The notes under the pieces: model-generated
Seen by the model: only the letters and a program-made list of their open reading frames with translations
Told to the model about the DNA's origin: nothing
The model's database searches: none
Shown: positions 56,023 to 64,000 of the stretch, in pieces
How positions within the stretch are numbered: position 1 is the stretch's first letter
Layout: every line of letters starts with the position of its first letter
Made by a program: the position numbers and the translations under genes
Assembly (NCBI RefSeq): GCF_963675165.1
Contig: NC_087387.1
Span: 3,870,990 to 3,934,989 of the forward strand
Reading direction: 5' to 3'
DNA length: 64,000 nt
From: Halichondria panicea
Lineage: Eukaryota > Porifera > Demospongiae > Suberitida > Halichondriidae

Positions 56023-56438
56023 TGACTTATACCACGTGACTGCAGCACTATAAAAGGACCTCCCCTTAGCAACAATTCAATCACTATGCAGACTGCAAAA
56101 AAGAACAAGACTATGCCGGATTTTGCAGCCGTCAAAGAGCTAGTTGAGCAACATGTTGACTCCTACAGATGCTCAAGAGTTTCCTTGGTCCAAGCGTTGA
56201 CCATTCGACGTCCCTTACTTGGAGTGGCAAGCTCTTCTTGGATAAAATGTATCTAAACCGCGCCCATGGACCCAAGGAAGCTTAGCCATCTTGTTGGAGA
56301 GCACCTTTCGTGTTTCTGCCGTCACTTTGAGTCTTAGTACCGTCAAGCATGGCTCTTTTCTCTTTGCTTACTTTCTTGAACAAATGAAAAAACTAAAAAA
56401 CAACTTGAAAAACTGTGCATGCCTGGGGCTGTATGCTA

Positions 56439-56575
56439 ATATTCTATATATCCTACAGCTGTTGACCAATGAGATCAATTTGTGGTGACATAAGTGTGGT
56501 ATAATATTCTATATATCCTACAGTCGTTGACCAATGAGACCAATAATTAGTCGTGACGTAAGTGTGGTATAACTA
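56439..56575. repeat. Two-copy tandem repeat, about 65-70 bp
   Basis: atattctatatatcctacag, gttgaccaatgaga and gtgacataagtgtggtataa occur twice in a row. The flanking 56023-57600 is A+T-rich with no gene recognised; microsatellite-like pieces and the wording gcgaatgagagtaaaatcgc repeated near 56640 and 56903. Confidence 0.6.
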
Positions 56576-57639
56576 TAGAAACTCTTATTTGCACTTCATT
56601 GATTCTTGAGCATGTTGTAGCAGTCTACATACCTTCTGCGAATGAGAGTAAAATCGCAAAAATTAGTACTCGCATATAATTGGCCGCCCTCTTGTTTAAT
56701 GTATCCAGATCGACATTTCGCAAAAAATTATACCGCAAAATGTACAAAACTGTAAAAACGCAAACAAATCTACCTGTGAAAATATGTCACCTTACGGTAC
56801 ATGTAGATACACACACAAACACACTATACTGCATACCTCGAGGCATAAAAATAGGCCTTGGGAAGATGTATTTGGGCGTTTCGCCAGTATTAATTTCAGC
56901 TATTTCTGCGAATGAGAGTTAAATCGCAAAATGTGTACTCGCAGATAATTAGAAAATGCAATGAATCACACTTTCGAGTACATAGATACGCTATGAATAA
57001 CATTAATTTCACAACTTGAGCAGAATTTAATTTTATTACCAGCTAAACAGTGAAAGCGCAAACAAATCTATACCTGTGAAAATAATTATTATGTCACCTT
57101 AAGGTATACGAATTCGCCTTTTTGGGGCGAATTCCAATGCACATAATTTTATCTAAAACGCGAGCACATGAGTATTTTGTTGCAACAATGGTAGGTGGAT
57201 TGTGAACACATTGTTAAACATCAAAATTAATTATACTACATAATTATAGATGCTGGTTGTGTTGCTATAGGGCCTGTATATATATGTATACTGGCCCTAC
57301 AGTTTCTTGTTCGTACATGCATGCTGTATCGTGCTGATGGACTAATAATTATAGCATAATCTCGTAACACAAACCATCATATTTTTAAATCATGGTAATT
57401 TTACTATACGTATATGTAATTATATCTCTTAAAATCCCATCAACAATACCATGACGCAAGTATAAATTATCTCACCTAAACTGGACCTGGATATGTTATC
57501 ACCTTTATCCGATCGACACTATAAAAGGGAGAATGAGACATAAGTATAGATACTATAACATTAAAAAACATCAGCAGCTATATAAACATAATTTAAAAAA
57601 GGATCATAATATAAATTTACAATAAATACATGTACGTAC

Positions 57640-58352
57640 CTCAGCTTGATAATGAACATCTCCACAGTGTAGCTGTAAGACCCCCTGACTATGCAGAGCA
57701 TGTTCTTGATCAGTTGACAGTGGAAAGATGTCACTTGTTATGAAAGAGGGCAACAGAAATGTTAGCTCGATACAACCTTTACTGATTTTACCAAGTTTTA
57801 AGTTAGACTCATTCAAATTTAAGATGGAGCATAGATTCCGTTTGAATAGCTTTAGTCGATTCAGTTCACAATCGTCGTACGTAGAATCAAGTTTTACAAT
57901 CATAGTGACGGCATCTTCTCTGGAATCTGAACTAATATTTTCAGTTACTGGACGTACTCGTCGTTTAGCATACTCCACAAAATTGGCTTTGTAGAGTTTC
58001 ATCTTCTCTTTGTCCTCGGCTGTCCCTAAAATGTCTGTAATCTGATCAACCATTTCATAGTCAAAGAAGGAGAAATAGTCAGCAATAATTTGCCAAACTC
58101 TTGCAGAAGTTGAACATTTCCCAAGTTTCTCTCTTTGATTCCTGAAAACACAATGATTTGTTTTGCCAAAAACCTTCTTTAGAGAGTTAAACCCCACCAG
58201 GCAAGCAACCAAAGAGTCCTTATCAATTCTTCGAACTTCAAGTGACTGGCACAGCTGTGACACAAGTTTGTTGAATAGCGTTTCCATTTCCATCGAATCT
58301 ACTTCTAACTCTCCCGTACTTAGAGATATAGAGACTACTTCACTGATTGCAC
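57640..58352 (-). CDS. Exon 5: sponge Death-associated domain
   Basis: The 713-bp exon (2 + 237 codons) runs from an atgcag acceptor to a GAG|GTACGT donor, phase 0 out. The product is a predicted globular alpha/beta domain. I recall the pattern 'ADYFSFFDYEMVDQITDILGT', followed by DKEKMKLYKANFVEYAKRRV and later KGCIELTFLLPSFI and IFPLSTDQEHALHSQGVLQL, from many sponge proteins that combine Death domains with ankyrin repeats or NLR-like parts. I know no biochemical function for it. No NACHT or P-loop is visible, so this is not a canonical NLR. Family recognition is from memory and needs a profile search. Confidence 0.65.
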
Positions 58353-58711
58353 CTGCATACAGAATAAGAGTGAATAATTATATAATTATATTACATGCTA
58401 GACTAAACAATCATAATTATTATACACAACCCACAATAATAATGCGTATTTTAACTGTACAGTAACACATGACTATAACATCTTACACATAGCGGGTATA
58501 TTTTGAGGGTGTAAAAAATTTCGCGTACATACCGTTAGAAGATATTCGTGAACAGCAGCTTTTTGCATGCATGCATGCGATATTAAATTTGTGTGTTAAA
58601 TGTTTGCGGTATACATGTATACCCTCGAAATAATTACTATAATTATTGTTGAAATCAAATCAACCACCATGCATACATGCACCCTTCTTATGGCCATATA
58701 TATATAATCAC
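58353..58711. other. Intron between exons 4 and 5
   Basis: A+T-rich. Contains a fragment (atagcgggtatattttgagg) of the MITE family seen complete at 59910-60039 and a run of catgcatgcatgc at 58566. Confidence 0.5.
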
Positions 58712-58751
58712 CATCCAATGACTCAGTTTCTGTAGTGCTGTCTTGAGCTCT
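58712..58751 (-). CDS. Exon 4: 40-bp microexon, acidic linker
   Basis: The 40-bp exon lies between a cacatacag acceptor and a GTGATT donor. It reads RAQDSTTETESLD plus one base, phase 0 in and phase 1 out. The last base completes the first codon of the next exon (GGT). Support is phase agreement and splice-site quality; no transcript evidence is available. Confidence 0.5.
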
Positions 58752-58899
58752 CTGTATGTGCATGTGGAGTATAGGGATTAAAATTGTGTGAAGTACATAC
58801 AATTTCTATAGCATGGTTACATACAATGCACACTGATCGCAAGATTGCTTGACAATAATTATATAATCTGCTGTAACTATATACAGTGAATTAATTTAC

Positions 58900-58928
58900 C
58901 TCAAGTCTTTCTGAGACTCTCTCCAGAC
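58900..58928 (-). CDS. Exon 3: 29-bp microexon, coiled linker
   Basis: The 29-bp exon is bounded by a ...tatacag acceptor and a gtaaat donor. With the single base left from exon 2 it reads SLERVSERLE, a short charged helix, and ends in phase 0. Support is the exact phase fit to both neighbours. It is too short for homology on its own. Confidence 0.5.
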
Positions 58929-59001
58929 CTGTATAAACATGCGATACAAATATAATTATATCTATAATAGTATGCAGATTAACTACTGTTCATCAACTTA
59001 C

Positions 59002-59283
59002 TTTGATAAGATTCCTCTATTGCTTCAGCTACATCATTTCTTGCCACTATAGAGTTCCTGAGAGCAGTACACATACCTCCCCAAGTTAGAGGATCACCTG
59101 ACTGCAGTCGACGAGCTAGGGCCTCACGCAAACACACATCATTGTCACCACGGTATGTCTCACGAAAGTTGGTTAAGTCGTTATAGCTCAGCTTCAATAC
59201 AAGTCCCAGGTTGAACCAGTTCGAACTAGCACTCCTCATCTTCTCATACACCTCAAGTATGTCAGAGATAGTCAGAACAGTAT
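59002..59283 (-). CDS. Exon 2: Death domain
   Basis: The exon has 282 bp (2 + 93 codons + 1), joining in frame to exon 1 across a 51-bp intron (59284-59334, GTATGT...TATAG). The product starts DTVLTISDILEVYEKM and continues with a helical pattern typical of Death domains: WFNLGLVLKL, then NDVCLREALARRL, a central Trp (LTWGGMCTAL), and a last helix ending VAEAIEESYQS. Death domains act as homotypic adaptors in apoptosis and innate immune signalling. Placed after the 2A motif, it would be at the N-terminus of the released downstream product, presumably cytosolic. The exon ends A|gtaagt, phase 1. The 51-bp intron has no stop and keeps frame, so an unspliced message would also be readable. Confidence 0.72.
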
Positions 59284-59334
59284 CTATATTAAAATGATAT
59301 GATAGTGAAATACATAACATCATGAAGCACATAC

Positions 59335-59758
59335 CCAGTCCAGGTCCAGGGTTTAGCTCTACATCTCCGGCCAATAACAGGAGAAGAGAGACGAAGACAA
59401 GCCCTATTAAGATCAGGGTGAGGCCAATACAAATACTTGAGGAATGATTGCGGATATGGTTAGTAGTGAATGTCACTGAGTCATTTTTCTTTTCAGGAAC
59501 CACATCTTCATGACAGTTACTGGGAGGAGCTTTGTCTGTTGCATTATTTAGTACTGATTCAACGACGCACTTATCACGATGGCTGGTAGTATCGTCAGCC
59601 TGGAGGGTGCTACACTGCGTCCGTAACACCATTGTGACTACGATAGAAACATCACACTGTAGCTTCTGGTGAGCCAGGGAAGCGTTACGTGGCCGCCCTC
59701 CTCTTCCACCATTGAACAACCCAATACGAGCTCTCCACAACTCCACACCAATGCCCAT
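59335..59758 (-). CDS. Exon 1 of Death/ankyrin gene: membrane segment followed by 2A ribosome-skipping motif
   Basis: First coding exon. The ATG at 59758 is the first Met after an in-frame TAG 9 bases upstream. It encodes 141 codons plus one base. A basic N-terminus (ELWRARIGLFNGG) and a polar stretch with several N-glycosylation sequons precede a strongly hydrophobic segment at residues about 109-130. Directly after that comes GDVELNPGP (residues 131-139, 59342-59368), which matches the 2A consensus D(V/I)ExNPGP exactly. In that family the ribosome skips the Gly-Pro bond, so a 138-residue membrane or secretory peptide and a separate protein starting with Pro would be made from one message. 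Hydrophobic segments fused to 2A are known from sea urchin and sponge innate-immunity-like genes, where the segment acts as a signal when skipping fails. The exon ends at a GTATGT donor (59334) in phase 1. Function in this gene is inferred from the motif. Confidence 0.8.
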
Positions 59759-59909
59759 TATGAAGATCTAATAGAATAATAACAACACTTTTTAGTTAAT
59801 TGTATGCTACGTACGTAACCCACGAAGGTCAAACTTACAATCGAGTGTGAACTTTAGAAATGAGCGCAAGTCTCTTACGTAAAAGTCTCGCAAGTTAGAG
59901 GACTATATA

Positions 59910-60039
59910 TACCGTATAGCGAGTATATTTCGAGGGTATAAACTTTCGCGTAATGACTGTTAGTTAGAAAGGTTTTCACGGATTCAATATTCGCGGTCAG
60001 CGAAAACCACGAACATTTAAATATACCCACTACGCGGTA
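59910..60039. mobile_element. 130-bp MITE with TACCGTATAGCGAGTATATTT ends
   Basis: Left taccgtatagcgagtatat and right atatacccactacgcggta are imperfect complements; inner ttttcacgg/ggttttcgc type pairing. It lies just upstream (5') of the start of the Death/ankyrin gene, 150 bp from the ATG, so it could lie in its promoter or 5' UTR. Confidence 0.6.
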
Positions 60040-60224
60040 CTAGATCTAAGTAGCCCTCGGTCCCGTCGCGTTTCTGTTGCACGCATGTAGCGTTACTAAG
60101 CCAGATGAACGGAACTGTATTATTAATAGTAAAAACACATTATCTAAAAAACGGGTGAATTTTAAAATGATTGTTATGCCTCGGTACGCATGAGGGCTAC
60201 TGTTCCACAAAGCCAAAAAAAGAA

Positions 60225-60430
60225 ACTATAGATCTTCTCTCTTTCATTCTAGTTCTGTTATTATATTACTAGACAAAGCATCTAGCTACAATAATTGTTA
60301 TGTTATTACATGTGTATCTTCTTGTAAATCACAATACAATGTACAATGTTGTAGTTTGTAGCCCCAGAGCAATCTATAGTACCGTACTATAGCTCATAGT
60401 TCCCTGCTAAATAAACTCAAATGGGATCTA
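60225..60430 (+). repeat. Repeat shared with 2450-2655
   Basis: Direct copy of the stretch at 2450-2655 with few differences. The rest of 60040-61318 shows no gene; a T-run lies at 61031-61053. Confidence 0.6.
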
Positions 60431-61030
60431 ATTAAAGCTAGCTAAAAATGTGATAACTTTACTATATTATGTAAATCCAGGGACACATAACAGTGATGAA
60501 GAAACTGCAGTGGCTGGAAGAGTACGAGAAAGTGACAGTAGCAAACTCAACTGGCCGTCTGTAATCTAGTACAGCATGTTCATTTATAATAGAAATTTTT
60601 TGCACTATTATCCGACTATAAAAAAACATTTGCAATGTGAAAAATATTGCTAGGATTGGCCCCGGGAAACCGTGGAAGCAAGAAATCAGACGTGAGCATA
60701 ACTCCAATCTGTTACAACGTCATTCATATGTACTTTTTCACTGGTAGCTTCCACGTTTTTCTCGGCCAATCCTACTGATGGCCTGGGGTGATGTCAATCC
60801 CTACATAATTATATACAGAATGTGCGGGCATATAATCATGATGATTTGTGATGCATTGATTGTCCTAATACAGTTTTGAGCACAGGCATACAGTCCATCC
60901 ATTCGCATGGATGATGATGTGGTGGATGGAAGCTGGTAGATGGATCTGGAACACAGTCTAATAGAGTTTTATAAATGTTAATGTAGCCTCGATTACAGGC
61001 CGCAGGGAAAGGCGGCCTGCATGGTAAACA

Positions 61031-61053
61031 TTTTTTTTTTTTTTTTTTTTTTT
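61031..61053. repeat. T homopolymer
   Basis: Run of about 23 T after a cctcgattacaggccgc-type dispersed motif. Confidence 0.85.
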
Positions 61054-61318
61054 AAGCCTTTATGGCGAAACGAGTAGGTAAGGTAAGTACAAACGGGTAG
61101 ACAGATATAAATCGAAATCTAAGTAAGGTAAAGATATGAAGAACAAACTAGCATATAGTAAGTTACACTGTTTACGCATGCGCCAGAATTACCAAGAATC
61201 TTGGTAATCGTAAATTGTAGTATATTTATCAGTATTTTTATTCCGCATTTAGTTGTAAAACATTGATATCCGTTTCATTTATAATGTCATTGAAAAAAGA
61301 AATCTAGTCCAAGTTGTA

Positions 61319-61611
61319 ATGGCTGCTACCTTCTCTTCTGCTCTCGCGTACGCGTTATCCTGTGTTGGAAAACCAGGTCTAGTCTTGAAAGACAAGCAGC
61401 TGGAGGCGTTGAAGTGTCTGTACGCTGGTGTTTATGTGGGTACCGTACCGACCGGCTATGGCAAGTCCATCTGCTTTCCAGACTCTCCCTTTCTTGATTG
61501 ATGTGAAGCTTGACAGGACCAGTGCACCTCTCTCTGAAAGAAGTGTTGTGATGGTGATTTCTCCTTTTTTTCTCTGGGTGAAGCCATCTTCAAGTGTTGG
61601 TGTGTCTGTTT
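61319..61611 (+). pseudogene. RecQ-type helicase fragment, second copy
   Basis: ATG at 61319 (MAATFSSALAYALSCVGKPG) leads into LKDKQLEALKCLYAGV and the Walker A motif VPTGYGKSICF. One frameshift follows, after which LPFLIDVKLDRTSAPLSERS and VVMVISPF continue in the next frame. The rest of the helicase is missing. Paralogue of 9912-10345. Confidence 0.65.
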
Positions 61612-62830
61612 GACGTTCAGTGCCATTCTCTCTGAAAGGAAGCATTGTTGTGACATTTGCCGAAACTGATTGGTCACAGAGTAAGTACGTGGTATCTGAT
61701 CCAAGAAATGTGTTGCCTGAATGTGTTTACAATCCGAGGGACTTGTCGCCTCAGTACATGTGTATCCATATCCGATCCGAGGGACTTGTTGCTTGAGTGT
61801 GTATTAATGGATAGTGCTTTCAATGGTAAATCTATTGTGTAAATCAATAAGTAGTCCTCACATTATGTTACGTCACAGCTTATCCACATTTAATTTCTTA
61901 TAAGATTGACTTGTCGCCTGAGTGTGTATCTGATCCGAGCCTCAAGTTAATGGATAAATCTACAGAGCTGAGGTTTTACTTTGCTGTCTCTGTCTACAGC
62001 ATATACAGAGAGTTAGCTCTCCTTTTTCTGTTCTTTATCACAATCGTTCAATAAGATAAAATAAACGTTCAATGAGATAAAATACGATAAAATTAATAAT
62101 AAATTAATTGTCCACCCACGCGCCAAAAGTAAATACCAGGCCCACTATTGAAGGGGCTGGAGTCGAGGCTAATATTAATGTAACCAGGAGTGCACGCACT
62201 CCTGCATGATGTAACGTATCAACACTAAATTGTACATGTTCATGACTATGCTCTCATTTGATTTCTTGTTACCATGCACGCTTTTTGGTGTTTTCAGCGG
62301 CCAATCCTATCACATTGCAAATCCCTTTCTTTTTCAGATTTGTGTGCATACTAAGTGGATGTCAAGAAGCCAGTACAGAAGTTCAAGATTATATAGAAGA
62401 CAGGACGATTATACTGTATAATGAGTTTGTGCATCAGTATTAAAGGACAGCCATTTTAAAGTGCAGTATTTCAAGAGCATGGAGGCCTATGCCTATGATA
62501 TCTAGCCAGTGCATAATAATATCTATGTAGCATGTATGTTACATAGATATTATTATGCCTGAAAATGCACTACACTCACGGTTTCTCAGCCACACCTATC
62601 TAGTGGCCACGACACAACATATTAAATGCTGAGATGGCGAAATTGTCTAGGTAAGAGAAGTAGAGCCTGAGAGGTCATCTACCTTGTGGAAATGCTGAGG
62701 AAATGCTCATGGAAACAATCGCAAATCTGAAGAAGAGCTTTGTAATCCAGATTGTAGTCGTTTGGAAACCCTGTGCAGAACGTCCTGGATATGGAGAAAA
62801 TGCTGGGCAAGACTTACTTACTTAATACTT
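61612..62830. other. Noncoding, nothing recognised
   Basis: Repeats of gatccgagggacttgtcgcc/tgagtgtgtatc near 61700-61930; a fragment of the 8387-9109 MITE end near 62014; a palindrome cataataatatctatgtagcatg/catgttacatagatattattatg at 62512-62556. Confidence 0.45.
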
Positions 62831-62832
62831 AC

Positions 62833-63232
62833 TACCGTATTACTAGAATGTTTGTTTTGCGAGCATCAAACATTTGCAAACTTTGTAATGTTAAACACCT
62901 AGCAGCATCTGTAGAGGGGGCGCTTATTCGAAACAGGCGTTTATTGTTTTGTCTACTTCAAACTCTTGCTCATCAGCAGTTATTTATGCTCTTTTTGGCT
63001 GCTGCCACAGCTCTCAGCTTCTGAATCAATCTTAAGTCGTAGGAGTGGTGTTTCCCCCTCTGTGTCCTCTCTGCCATCATAAATAGTATCTATTTATTCT
63101 ATGCTGCCCTTATTTCAGCTGGTTCCACGTGCTAATTCAGCTCCACCCACAGTGCCACGCCCCATACACGGGCGATTATTTAAGAGGGGTGTTTATAAAC
63201 GAGATAGGCGTTTAATCAAGTAAATACGGTAC
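62833..63232. mobile_element. Nested MITE region with TACCGTATT ends
   Basis: taccgtattactagaatgttt at 62833 begins a family member like 18028-18235. Inside it gcgcttattcgaaacaggcgtttattg and ggtgtttataaacgagataggcg near 63190, ending taaatacggta, form a second element. No gene. Confidence 0.45.
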
Positions 63233-63885
63233 ATTGCCAGAACGCAATATATAGTTAGATCGCAAAGGGTCACGGTAGTTAGTCAGACAAAGGACGAGGA
63301 AACATGCAATTTTTAAAATGACAATATTAGTTCCCATTCATGGATAATACAATGAGACATGCAAACAGAGAAAAGGCTAAACAAACTATCTGTCCAGCCA
63401 GTTTTTTGATTGGCTGCAGAGATAGAGCAGTTCAAAAATATTGGGCAAACCCACTGCCAATCCGATGTAAAACCATGCAATGTTATAGTCATGTATCATT
63501 AAAACATCATGTCAAATGAAATTAGTAACTAGCTCGCTTGACATAGGGGGCTCTTCTGTAGCTGTCTGTAAAGAATCGAATCTTGATGTATTAAACACTG
63601 TAGCCAGCCAGCAACCGAGCGTTATCAGCATATACGTGCTATTGTTGTTACGGAATGAAAACGGGTAATTTCCGTGCCGTTTTAAATTTCAATAAGCTGG
63701 CCCTTCCGCTTCTGGAAGAGTTCTACACAAACGTTTTAACAACATTTAACAGCTAGTACGGAACGTCAATTTTATATGAGGGCTGCTGTAGATCTATCGT
63801 ATAGCGGGTATGCTTTTCGAGTGTCTAATTATGGATATTATTTTAAAGTATAGCAGTTTTTTTACGGGACTTACATGTATCCGTA

Positions 63886-64000
63886 TTATTTTTGTAGGGT
63901 AAAAAAATGTGTTACTTCGTGGGCAAGCTGCATGATCTTACCAAAAATGTTACCCACAACAACGTAGGTGTGGTTACTAGAACACATGCAATGCAGTGCA
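63886..64000. mobile_element. MITE copy cut by the window end
   Basis: Shares tcgtgggcaagctg and the end catgcaatgcagtgca with 21536-21731; continues past the window. Confidence 0.6.

Noticed and set aside
59342-59368. 2A motif as a sign of an integrated RNA virus
   Set aside because: No viral replicase or capsid sequence is near, and the motif is in a spliced animal gene with a Death domain; 2A motifs are also cellular.
57640-59758. Calling the gene an NLR
   Set aside because: No NACHT/P-loop or leucine-rich repeats are visible; the domain order is 2A leader, Death, unknown domain, ankyrin.

Overview
The window looks like a piece of an animal genome, most likely a demosponge such as Amphimedon queenslandica. 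The evidence is: about 63-65% A+T by eye; small phase-matched exons with GT..AG introns; a Death-domain/ankyrin gene type that I associate with that genome; a 2A ribosome-skipping motif after a membrane segment; and very dense palindromic miniature transposons. I see no bacterial gene organisation, rRNA or tRNA gene, or CRISPR array.

The backbone is one minus-strand gene, or a cluster of recently duplicated genes. It starts at 59758 and runs towards 1. Its 5' part (59758-57640) has five exons with matching phases. They encode an N-terminal membrane segment, a 2A motif (DVELNPGP), a Death domain, a short acidic linker and a larger domain that I associate with sponge Death/ankyrin proteins. About 20 kb further on comes a 642-bp exon with five ankyrin repeats (37230-36589). 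It is followed by eight single-repeat exons of exactly 99 or 102 bp, all phase 0 at both ends: 35798-35896, 35212-35310, 35002-35103, 22179-22277, 21405-21503, 14817-14915, 7123-7224 and 997-1095. They alternate between two sequence types (EGT-type and xGF-type) with conserved flanking introns, so the ankyrin region grew by tandem duplication of an exon module. Two copies of a third exon type survive only as stubs.

Transposable elements fill the rest. A BEL/Pao LTR retrotransposon (46366-52713) has 151-bp LTRs differing at two positions, a 5-bp target duplication (AGTAT) and a tRNA-Tyr-type primer site; its reading frame has several breaks. A degraded Ty3/Gypsy element (10841-14787) has a tRNA-Leu-type primer site and target duplication TAAAC; its reverse transcriptase has lost the catalytic DD segment, and a minisatellite lies inside it. 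A 910-bp piggyBac-type element (20408-21317) carries TTAA duplications and an acidic N-terminal reading frame. A 2.7-kb Tc1-like element (29493-32202) carries both a broken transposase and a multi-exon BEN-domain gene between its inverted repeats. A GC-richer Gag-like gene lies on the plus strand at 4358-5428, and two RecQ-type helicase fragments lie at 9912-10345 and 61319-61611.

The remaining sequence is mostly foldback/MITE elements (for example 1-702, 5421-5935, 16058-16558, 37285-37787), short hairpins whose loops carry CGAGGC/GCCTCG-like motifs, minisatellites and kilobase-scale segmental copies. Long-intron sequence between ankyrin exons is almost entirely such material. Transposon insertion sites can be read against uninterrupted paralogous introns, which gives a relative history: module duplication first, then insertion of Gypsy, piggyBac and MITEs.
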